Shown here: piece by piece, positions 45,145 to 52,146 of the stretch
Layout of the letters: every line of letters starts with the position of its first letter
Numbering within the stretch: position 1 is the first letter of the stretch
Assembly (NCBI RefSeq): GCF_004208525.1
Contig: NZ_SGIT01000001.1
Coordinates: 1,178,001-1,242,000, forward strand
Direction: 5' to 3'
DNA length: 64,000 nt
From: Sphingobacterium corticibacterium
Lineage (GTDB): Bacteria; Bacteroidota; Bacteroidia; Sphingobacteriales; Sphingobacteriaceae
Translations under genes and position numbers: made by a program
The notes under the pieces: model-generated
Database searches by the model: none
Told to the model about the DNA's origin: nothing
The model's input: the letters and a program-made list of their open reading frames with translations, nothing else

Positions 45145-45903
45145 TTAGACTTCAGCCCCACCATAGATATGATCCAACATGCGGTATAACTTTGGATGAT
45201 CCTCTTTCAGCAAGCTGGGCTTCTTGAAGAAATACTCGGATACAACCGCAAAAAATTCTGCCTCATTGGTACCCGCATACTCCCGGATATCTGATTCGCC
45301 CGTTCGGATCTCGCGAATGGTTTTATGCATCTCTTTGATCCAAGGCTCAATCAATGACTTCGGGATAAGATACTCTGGAATGCCATCCACTTCGCCATCG
45401 GCCTTATCGATGAGGTGTACAAACTCGTGAATGGCCGTATTGCCTGCGGAAAAGTTCAAAAAACCATTTCGCAAAGCCTGCTGTGATAGGATCATCTTAC
45501 TGCTGAGGGCCCCCGAACCGACCATCCCGGCGACGTTCCTTTCTTCGCTCGCTGTACTGAAGCGCTCATCAAAATAATCAGGATACACCAGTACTTCGGT
45601 GAGATTGCGATAGACCCATAGTTTGAAATGAAAAAGTGGAATGGTAGCACTCGCCGCAATAAGTACTTTGTCCTCATCGGTAACCACTGCACCTTTTTCT
45701 GCCGATATCTTGGTATGTTCTAAAAAGTAGCGTACCCTTGTCAAGAACGTTTGCTGTTCCTCGGTAGGCAGATGACGATAAAACCGAACTTGCTTCTCGA
45801 GGATCTCTCCCATCACCTCGTCCGTGAAGGCAGCTGGTACTGGAATTTTCTTCGGACCGCCATACCTAAAAATGTACACAATAAGCACAATGGCAAAAAG
45901 CAC
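45145..45903 (-). pseudogene. Truncated second copy of the MtfA-like peptidase gene
   Basis: Positions 45150-45924 match 49928-50702 (the intact gene) base for base apart from about five substitutions and without gaps. The copy lost its ATG and first nine or so codons: upstream of position 45924 the frame runs into DUF4260 sequence and a stop, leaving only GTG (45903) in the middle of the membrane anchor. The C terminus is also altered, ending GAEV instead of GAEES. The catalytic part with HEFVH is intact, so an enzyme lacking part of its anchor might still be made. Confidence 0.85.
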
Positions 45904-45924
45904 GAGGCCAGTGATAATGAAATA

Positions 45925-46010
45925 ATCCAGCCGAGGTGTGTATGCTTGAAATCATCAAGGTACTTTAGTCCATAGCCGAAAATCCGGTCCATATCCATTT
46001 GCTTGGTCGT
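45925..46010 (-). pseudogene. Internally deleted DUF4260 relic
   Basis: Positions 45925-45992 match the 3' part of the intact DUF4260 gene (48753-48820) almost perfectly. The next 18 bases match its start-codon region (49088-49105) at 15 of 18 positions, with ATG changed to ACG. Thus about 270 bp of the middle are gone. It is fused to the truncated mtfA copy on its left. The rest of the gap to the ATPase promoter (46011-46237) shows only a short membrane-protein-like stretch on the - strand (near 46095-46030) and no intact gene. Confidence 0.7.
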
Positions 46011-46237
46011 ATCTTCGGGCGGCCATCAGCTTGCTAATATAAAAACCCGAATAGCCATAGTGGTGCTTTGAAAGATATAGGCGAGAAGGTAATAGGCGAA
46101 CACGTACATGATATGACAGGTCGTTTTGAGCGTATAAATCAAAACAACGAATATTTCGGACTGGAGGGAATCAACCGAGGGCGCAATCCGCTTTCAATAT
46201 AGCCAATATTTCAAGATAGAAATTGATACGATTAAGT

Positions 46238-46299
46238 ATCCATTTGTAATGGAAACTTTTATCCATTTGTAATGAAAACTTTTGTACATTTGTAATGGA
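46238..46299 (+). promoter_or_regulatory. Three 23-bp promoter units before ATPase gene 2
   Basis: TCCATTTGTAATGGA at 46239, TCCATTTGTAATGAA at 46262 and TACATTTGTAATGGA at 46285 are spaced exactly 23 bp. Each is an inverted repeat (TCCATT, TGT, AATGGA). The third contains a -7-like TACATTTG (46285-46292), and the ATG follows at 46318. The complement of this motif recurs as TCCATTACAAACGGA (43831-43845) in the other ATPase promoter. Confidence 0.8.
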
Positions 46300-46317
46300 T
46301 ACCAAAATGCAGACAAT

Positions 46318-47529
46318 ATGGTTACAGAAGAAACAATAGAACAAGTCATCACGGCTCAACGAGCAAACATGGCACATCGCGGTACAGGGCAACGCAGAGA
46401 GGCTCTTTCTTCGTTACCAGATTTAGCCAACTTTGCACTAATCGTATCCGGCATAAGACGTTGTGGGAAAAGCACCCTGCTTTATCAGCTTTTGGATGAG
46501 CGATATCAAGATGCGTTATATCTAAACTTTGAGGACCCTAGGTTATATGGGTTTGATCTGAAAGATTTTGTACGTCTGGATAAGATCATTGCACGTCTTG
46601 GAACCCGGGTTTTACTATTTGATGAAATACAAATTATAACCGACTGGGAACGATATGTACGGCAAAAACTCGATGAATCTTTCCAGATCGTTATTACTGG
46701 ATCAAATGCCAGTTTGCTGAGTAAAGAACTTGGCACGAAACTCACCGGACGGCATATTACAAAAGAGCTCTTTCCGTTTTCTTTCGAAGAGTTTGCTGAA
46801 TTTACTACTAAAAATCATTCACCAGAGTCTTTGGCAGATTATCTAGAAATAGGCGGTTTCCCCGAATACGTCAAACAGGGTATTGAGGATATTCTGCATT
46901 ATGTTCTGGAAGATATTCTATTACGTGACATCGCCATACGCCATAATATACGTGACGTAGACAAACTTCAAAAACTGGCCCTATACCTTATTTCCAATGT
47001 GGGAAAACCAGTTAGTGCCAATAGACTTAAAAGTATAGTTGATATCGGGTCCACCAGCACCGTCACAGAGTACTTATCTTATCTTGAGGATAGCTATTTG
47101 ATACAATTGATTCCCAAGTTTGATTATTCTCTCCGAAAACAGGCTATCAATCCGCGGAAGGTATATGCTATTGATACCGGGCTCATCAAAGTAAATTCCT
47201 CATCTTTTACAAGAGATGATGGAAGGCTTCTAGAAAATCTTGTCTATACACACCTTCGACGGTCATATCAGCAGATCTATTATTTCTCAGAACAACGAGA
47301 GTGCGATTTCGTTGTCTTTGACAAAACCGACATCCAAGCAGCTATACAAGTTTGTTACACGCTAAATCAGGACAATCTTGAAAGAGAAATGAACGGGTTG
47401 TTGGAGGCCATGGATTTTTTCGGTCTCCAGGAAGGTACCATCGTGACATTTTCCCAGACAGACCGATTTATCGAAGACGGTAAGATCATCCATGTTATAC
47501 CCGCACATGCTTATTTAGCAACGGATTAA
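46318..47529 (+). CDS. AAA-family ATPase with DUF4143 domain (copy 2)
   Basis: A 403-residue paralogue of the ATPase at 43901. Walker A GIRRCGKST is at 45-53, Walker B VLLFDEIQ near 100, and ITGSNASLLSKELGTKLTGRH is the strongly conserved sensor region. The DUF4143 domain ends in RECDFVVFDKTDIQAAIQVC and an HVIPAHAYL tail shared with copy 1. The ATG at 46318 (MVTEETIEQ) is chosen because the upstream ATG at 46282 precedes the -7 box. It stands alone, under its own repeat-bearing promoter, which suggests autoregulation or control by a shared factor. Physiological role unknown. Confidence 0.92.
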   Translation: MVTEETIEQVITAQRANMAHRGTGQRREALSSLPDLANFALIVSGIRRCGKSTLLYQLLDERYQDALYLNFEDPRLYGFDLKDFVRLDKIIARLGTRVLLFDEIQIITDWERYVRQKLDESFQIVITGSNASLLSKELGTKLTGRHITKELFPFSFEEFAEFTTKNHSPESLADYLEIGGFPEYVKQGIEDILHYVLEDILLRDIAIRHNIRDVDKLQKLALYLISNVGKPVSANRLKSIVDIGSTSTVTEYLSYLEDSYLIQLIPKFDYSLRKQAINPRKVYAIDTGLIKVNSSSFTRDDGRLLENLVYTHLRRSYQQIYYFSEQRECDFVVFDKTDIQAAIQVCYTLNQDNLEREMNGLLEAMDFFGLQEGTIVTFSQTDRFIEDGKIIHVIPAHAYLATD

Positions 47530-47603
47530 TTGCACGTTCCAAAATTCTCATTTTACAAAAGACCTCGGAAATCATACAGTAAACTGTTATTATAAAACCA
47601 CGT

Positions 47604-47948
47604 ATGATCTGCCGTGATGCACAGCGCTTTATGACGACTATCCATGAAGATATCTACAGAAAGCTTCATACACCTTATATTCTGATAGATGACCACAGCA
47701 TGCCTGGCAGCGCAGAAGGGGATTTTGTGCATATGCAAGTAAGCGATCATGCTTCCCGTTATGATTTAGCAGTGGGCGCGCATCCAAATAAAGATTGGCA
47801 ATGGATATGGGACTATTTTGAAGATTCGCAAAAGCTGTTCGCGCCCGAGTTCTGGACGGAACAGGATACTTTTTCTGTTGATCGATTTCTGACGTATATC
47901 AAGGAAGGAAAAAACCCCTTTGTTAGCCCTATGTATAACTTCGGATGA
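47604..47948 (+). CDS. Hypothetical protein truncated by an mtfA scrap
   Basis: An open frame of 114 codons (or 104 from 47634) with a Trp-rich, soluble-protein-like sequence (HPNKDWQWIWDYFEDSQ, FWTEQDTFSVDRFLTYIKEGKNPF). I recognise no family. The last codons and the stop come from a 29-bp piece of mtfA sequence in reverse orientation (47934-47962), so the original protein may have been longer. It could be a decaying gene. Confidence 0.4.
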   Translation: MICRDAQRFMTTIHEDIYRKLHTPYILIDDHSMPGSAEGDFVHMQVSDHASRYDLAVGAHPNKDWQWIWDYFEDSQKLFAPEFWTEQDTFSVDRFLTYIKEGKNPFVSPMYNFG

Positions 47949-47962
47949 TCCTCTTGTAGCAA
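47934..47962 (-). pseudogene. 29-bp scrap of the MtfA-like peptidase gene
   Basis: Matches the 3' part of both mtfA copies (around 45184-45212) at 26 of 29 bases; on the - strand it reads LLQEDHPKLY against LLKEDHPKLY. It is the third trace of this gene within 3 kb. Confidence 0.6.
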
Positions 47963-48049
47963 TACAGTAGTCGTAAAATCCTTGTTTTCGTGGATTGCTC
48001 ACGTCATGATTTTTACGGAACTTTAAATTTGTTGATATAGGGGGTTAAC

Positions 48050-48712
48050 ATGATAAAGAAAAATTGGACAAAACTAATAGCTTGCGCAATGCTAGGATGT
48101 TATGGATTCATGGTTATTGCCGCCTGCTCGAAAGGCACTTCGGATGATCTCTCCTCAAAAAATGAGTTCAACAGCAAAATGAATGGCAAAGCTTACGTAG
48201 GTAAGACAAAGTCGACTTTATACCTCGGAGGCTACGAATCGCTTCCTGCAGTAGAAGGCTCAGGTTCGTTTAACATCGACAAGATTAGTGGTGACAGCTC
48301 TACACTTGCGCTGGTTGTTGAACTTAATTCCGATGATGGCTTCACCTTTGGCATTCCAGGCAAACAGGATGGTATGTCCTGGCAAACGAATTTTCCGAAT
48401 GGTTCATGTGTGATTAAGGCGAACGGTGAAATTGATGCAAAGATGATAACAGCTGGCAAAGAAATTACCTGGGACGGACATCTGTTTGACGACAAACTTA
48501 TGTTAGACATACGGATTAAGTACCTTGAAAATGAGAACGAAATAACAGCCGGGTCAATTTTGGCTACACGTTTGGAATTAGCCAGTGAAGGCAGTGGTGA
48601 ATCCACTGGAAATGGGAATGGTTGCAAAAATATCGTTTGGGAATCTCGTGCGATTTTCAATATTTACTCTGGAGGTGTTGATCTTATTAATGTACCAGTA
48701 TGTCATCCATAA
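48050..48712 (+). CDS. Lipoprotein of unknown function
   Basis: A 220-residue predicted lipoprotein: hydrophobic signal 9-25 with lipobox IAAC at 23-26, then a Ser/Lys-rich linker and a beta-rich domain (about 45-180) with no family I recognise. The C-terminal part has a Gly/Ser-rich loop (SEGSGESTGNGNG) and two or three cysteines (NGCKNIV, VPVCHP) that could form a disulfide. A purine-rich AGGGGG lies 9 bp before the ATG, unusual in this genome. It is convergent with the DUF4260 gene. Confidence 0.65.
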   Translation: MIKKNWTKLIACAMLGCYGFMVIAACSKGTSDDLSSKNEFNSKMNGKAYVGKTKSTLYLGGYESLPAVEGSGSFNIDKISGDSSTLALVVELNSDDGFTFGIPGKQDGMSWQTNFPNGSCVIKANGEIDAKMITAGKEITWDGHLFDDKLMLDIRIKYLENENEITAGSILATRLELASEGSGESTGNGNGCKNIVWESRAIFNIYSGGVDLINVPVCHP

Positions 48713-48736
48713 TGTTATGCGGAAAGATTTCTTACC

Positions 48737-49105
48737 CTACTTTTTTCTTCCGATCCAGCCGAGGTGCGTATGCTTGAAATCATCACGGTACTTTAGTCCA
48801 TAGCCGAAAATCCGGTCCATGGCTGCATGGCCAAAAAGGATGATGCCCACCAAGGAAAATACCGGGATCTGGAAGATGAATCCCGCAGCTACAACCAACA
48901 ATGCCGTGAGTTTATGGTGAAAAATATTGTACGTAACGGCGCCTACACTGGTATTTATCGCGTAGGCCAACATGGAAATATCGGGCAATAAAAGGCAAGC
49001 TGGGAAAACCCACCAGGCGTAATCCAGTTGCGTAAACAATAAGATAGCGAGTAAAAACTGTCCTATTTCTTCGAGTTTCAATAGTGTATCCATTTGTTTT
49101 GTCAT
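48737..49105 (-). CDS. DUF4260-family membrane protein
   Basis: About 122 residues from the ATG at 49105 (MTKQMDTLLKLEE); the frame is open to 49138. Three or four hydrophobic helices (EIGQFLLAILLFTQ, WWVFPACLLLPDISMLAYAIN, KLTALLVVAAGFIFQIPVFSLVGIILFGHAAMDR) and the conserved end GYGLKYRDDFKHTHLGWIG identify the family, whose function is not known. The Crp-type regulator gene ends 60 bp upstream and is co-oriented, so the two probably form a unit. Fragments of this gene occur at 45.9 kb and possibly 26.4 kb. Confidence 0.88.
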   Translation of the reverse strand: MTKQMDTLLKLEEIGQFLLAILLFTQLDYAWWVFPACLLLPDISMLAYAINTSVGAVTYNIFHHKLTALLVVAAGFIFQIPVFSLVGIILFGHAAMDRIFGYGLKYRDDFKHTHLGWIGRKK

Positions 49106-49165
49106 GTTTTCTGAATTTGTTAAAGCAAAGGTCGCCAATAGTTACTCCATTCATCTTGACAAAAG

Positions 49166-49744
49166 TCAAGGTTTTTCTATCTGACGCTTTCTGATTCTGC
49201 TAAAGGTTTCGGCAGACATTCCGAGTACGGAAGCAATATAGTGTAACGGGATTTTGTTGAACAACTCTTTATTCTGTTCAAAGTATGCATTGTACCGTTC
49301 TTCTGCGCTCATTGATAAATGCGAAAACACCCTGTCTTCGATCATCGCAAAGCATTTCACGATAAAGTGTCTTTCGATCTCATTCCATTTTGGGAATACT
49401 TTAGCAAGCTTTTGGTAATCGGTTTTGGTAATGCTCCATAATGTGGTATCCGTAAAAGCCTGGATAGTCCAACGATTCGGCTGATCGAAGAAGAACCCCG
49501 ACACTTCGGTCATAAACGCATTGTCTGTGGCAATCCACTGGGTAACATCCTTACCATCCGCATACGCGTACACCCTGAGAATTCCAGATCGGATGACACT
49601 CAATTTGTCACAAACTTTTCCGGTCTTGGTAAAGAAGTCATTTTTTTGAAGGTTCTCTTCTTTAAAGTACGAGACTATCCGTTCGCATTCGTGGTCTGTA
49701 AGCTCTCCAAAATGTTGTTTTATAATTTTTCTAAAGTCTTCCAT
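49166..49744 (-). CDS. Crp/Fnr-family regulator
   Basis: A 192-residue cyclic-nucleotide-binding-fold regulator. The beta-roll covers about 10-115 (FTKTGKVCDKLSVIRSGILRVYAY, WIATDNAFMTEVSGFF), a dimerisation helix about 115-145, and a short helix-turn-helix at the end (IPLHYIASVLGMSAETFSRIRKR). Its size is typical of the many Crp-like proteins of Bacteroidota, whose ligand is often unknown. It probably controls itself and the DUF4260 gene downstream. Confidence 0.9.
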   Translation of the reverse strand: MEDFRKIIKQHFGELTDHECERIVSYFKEENLQKNDFFTKTGKVCDKLSVIRSGILRVYAYADGKDVTQWIATDNAFMTEVSGFFFDQPNRWTIQAFTDTTLWSITKTDYQKLAKVFPKWNEIERHFIVKCFAMIEDRVFSHLSMSAEERYNAYFEQNKELFNKIPLHYIASVLGMSAETFSRIRKRQIEKP

Positions 49745-49810
49745 TATTCAAAATTTAACCTAAAAAAGCCCGGTTACGTAAATTGAAATTAACAAAAATC
49801 GATTTATATC

Positions 49811-49861
49811 AAAATTCCTCGGTAGAAACCATCTGAAAGATAATTTCTACCGAGGAATTTT
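49811..49861. terminator. Long perfect hairpin between mtfA and the Crp gene
   Basis: An 18-bp perfect stem (49811-49828 with 49844-49861, core ATTCCTCGGTAGAAA) and a 15-nt loop, with A and T tracts at both outer ends. It lies about 60 bp after the mtfA stop on the - strand and before the Crp gene, acting as a terminator. Confidence 0.85.
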
Positions 49862-49919
49862 TGTTTTAATAAATACATAAAAAATGAAAGTACAAATTGT
49901 ACTACGGGCGTACTACATT

Positions 49920-50717
49920 TCAGGATTCTTCAGCCCCACCATAGATATGATCCAACATACGGTATAACTTTGGATGATCCTCTTTCAGCAAGCTGGGCTT
50001 CTTGAAGAAATACTCGGATACAACCGCAAAAAATTCTGCCTCATTGGTACCCGCATACTCCCGGATATCTGATTCGCCCGTTCGGATCTCGCGAATGGTT
50101 TTATGCATCTCTTTGATCCAAGGCTCAATCAATGACTTCGGGATAAGATACTCTGGAATGCCATCCACTTCGCCATCGGCCTTATCGATGAGGTGTACAA
50201 ACTCGTGAATGGCCGTATTGCCTGCGGAAAAGTTCAAAAAACCATTTCGCAAAGCCTGCTGTGATAGGATCATCTTACTGCTGAGGGCCCCCGAACCGAC
50301 CATCCCGGCGACGTTCCTTTCTTCGCTCGCTGTACTGAAGCGCTCATCAAAATAATCAGGATACACCAGTACTTCGGTGAGATTGCGATAGACCCATAGT
50401 TTGAAATGAAAAAGTGGAATGGTAGCACTCGCCGCAATAAGTACTTTGTCCTCATCGGTAACCACTGCACCTTTTTCTGCCGATATCTTGGTATGTTCTA
50501 AAAAGTAGCGTACCCTTGTCAAGAACGTCTGCTGTTCCTCGGTAGGCAGATGACGATAAAACCGAACTTGCTTCTCGAGAATCTCTCCCATCACCTCGTC
50601 CGTGAAGGCCGCTGGTACTGGAATTTTCTTCGGACCGCCATACCTAAAAATGTACACAATAAGCACAATGGCAAAAAGCACGAGGCCAGTGACAATGAAA
50701 TAGGATGAATCATTCAT
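49920..50717 (-). CDS. mtfA: MtfA-like M90 zinc peptidase, membrane-anchored
   Basis: A 265-residue protein. One membrane helix at about 7-26 (FIVTGLVLFAIVLIVYIF) anchors a cytoplasmic M90 domain with the zinc motif HEFVH (in NTAIHEFVHLID, about 175) and the downstream glutamate in NEAEFFAVVSEYFF. In E. coli the family member MtfA cleaves peptides and is regulated by binding the repressor Mlc; the partner here is unknown. The start ATG (MNDSSYF) is present, unlike in the copy at 45.1 kb. It is divergent from the fecR gene. Confidence 0.9.
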   Translation of the reverse strand: MNDSSYFIVTGLVLFAIVLIVYIFRYGGPKKIPVPAAFTDEVMGEILEKQVRFYRHLPTEEQQTFLTRVRYFLEHTKISAEKGAVVTDEDKVLIAASATIPLFHFKLWVYRNLTEVLVYPDYFDERFSTASEERNVAGMVGSGALSSKMILSQQALRNGFLNFSAGNTAIHEFVHLIDKADGEVDGIPEYLIPKSLIEPWIKEMHKTIREIRTGESDIREYAGTNEAEFFAVVSEYFFKKPSLLKEDHPKLYRMLDHIYGGAEES

Positions 50718-50830
50718 GGAGTTTGTTCATTTTTTTTACAAAGTACGAAATATGAACAAAAATAACTTACATGATCCCCCCGGTCTTGTGTTTTTTGGAT
50801 ATATACTAATAAACGGACAGTCAAAATACG

Positions 50831-51943
50831 ATGACGATGGCGAAACACCAAGATCGGATACAGTATCTCCTAGCGAAATATAAATCCGGCCTGTTAAATA
50901 AAAGCGAGCATATGGAACTCGCTGCATATCTCAAGAGCGAAGAAGGCAAAGAGATCTTGTTTGAAGACATGAAGCAGTCGTTCAGCGACAGCTTAAGCAC
51001 CATGTCGAGTATGCCAGAAAGTACTTCAGCGCGTATGCGAGATCGTCTCATAAAGGAGACATCACCTATGGTAACCGTTAAGCCGATCATCCAGCGTGTA
51101 TGGCTCAGCGGCTTGGTCGCCACTATCCTTTTACTTATTGTGGGCTGGTGGTCTATTCATATGCTTACACAGGATCCTGACTTAGAATGGCAAACAATGC
51201 GGACGACATTAGGGGAACAGAAGAAAATAGAACTGTCTGACGGCTCTGTGATTTTCATCAACGGCGGAGCAACTGTACAGATTCCGAAAAACATGACGTC
51301 ATTGGACTACCGCATTATCAAACTGAGTGGAGAGGCTTTCTTCGACGTAGCACCGGATTCAAGCAGACCCTTCTTTGTGGTAACCCGAGATTTCAGTATT
51401 CGAGTTTTAGGTACTTCGTTCAATGTGGATACCGAATTAGAGCAGTCGGTTACCGTACGTGAAGGTAAAGTACAAGTGATGCAGATTGACGAAAATAGTG
51501 TATCGAAAAGCTTGCATAATCTGCCTGAGGTATGGCGCCATTTCGCGCAATCCAATACCGAACAACAGGTACATTCTCCCAAGCGTCCCGAAATGGAAAT
51601 AGAACAACTCACTCCCCCTACAGTTGCACTCGGACCATTTGAAAAAGCTGGTATCGGAGAGCATACGGGACTAAGTAAAACGAACGTCTCCAACATCAAT
51701 AACTGGATGCACAAAGACCTCGCATTCTACGACCAGCCTTTGGAGCTTGTCGTACAGCAATTAGAACGGTTTTATGGCAAAGAGATAACAATTGATCCAG
51801 CGCTATCAGGATGCAAAATTACGCTAGCGGCAAATAAGAAAACCTTAGATGAAGCACTGAATGGTCTAGTACGACTAATCCGCGATGGACAGATTAAGAC
51901 GATCGAGAACGGACTGCTCATATCCGGATCAAAATGCCAATAG
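50831..51943 (+). CDS. FecR-family anti-sigma factor of the phosphoesterase locus
   Basis: A 370-residue anti-sigma factor: N-terminal cytoplasmic part (about 1-90), membrane helix at about 94-116 (LSGLVATILLLIVGWWSI), FecR domain (IELSDGSVIFINGGATVQIPKNM, LSGEAFFDVAPDSSRPFFVVT) and a C-terminal DUF4974-like domain with DQPLELVVQQLERFYGKEI. A second ATG two codons later is also possible. Unlike the usual layout no sigma gene precedes it; the likely partner is the ECF sigma gene at 60590-61198, at the far end of the locus. Confidence 0.93.
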   Translation: MTMAKHQDRIQYLLAKYKSGLLNKSEHMELAAYLKSEEGKEILFEDMKQSFSDSLSTMSSMPESTSARMRDRLIKETSPMVTVKPIIQRVWLSGLVATILLLIVGWWSIHMLTQDPDLEWQTMRTTLGEQKKIELSDGSVIFINGGATVQIPKNMTSLDYRIIKLSGEAFFDVAPDSSRPFFVVTRDFSIRVLGTSFNVDTELEQSVTVREGKVQVMQIDENSVSKSLHNLPEVWRHFAQSNTEQQVHSPKRPEMEIEQLTPPTVALGPFEKAGIGEHTGLSKTNVSNINNWMHKDLAFYDQPLELVVQQLERFYGKEITIDPALSGCKITLAANKKTLDEALNGLVRLIRDGQIKTIENGLLISGSKCQ

Positions 51944-52146
51944 GCAAAAAAACGTAGTAACTCAATAATACCTATATGAGAAAAGAAATCATTCCTCCTT
52001 AATCCCAAGCCTAAAACGGGAGAATATTCATCGAATACTCCCCCGCATTGTACTGGATCCAACAAGACAACCAAAGCCTGAGAAACTTACTGTCTTGCTG
52101 TGAAACGAATCAAACATTGTTTAACCCATTTTTCAGTTTAACAAAA
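51944..52146 (+). promoter_or_regulatory. fecR-susC intergenic region
   Basis: About 200 bp containing an imperfect hairpin (CGGGAGAATATTC near 52017-52029 with GAATACTCCC at 52033-52042), with C-rich sequence after it. The susC promoter is presumably between this and 52147, but I see no clear -7 box. The open frame from 52048 through it is treated as leader, not coding. Confidence 0.4.

Noticed and set aside
45813-45998. 61-codon frame as a gene
   Set aside because: It is the DUF4260 relic frame reading out of frame into the truncated mtfA copy.
43359-50717. Insertion sequence or prophage as the cause of the mosaic
   Set aside because: I found no transposase, integrase, phage gene or terminal inverted repeats, so only recombination scars can be claimed.
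52048-52146. 33 extra N-terminal residues on the SusC protein
   Set aside because: They would precede the signal peptide and cover the intergenic hairpin region; the ATG at 52147 fits the family.
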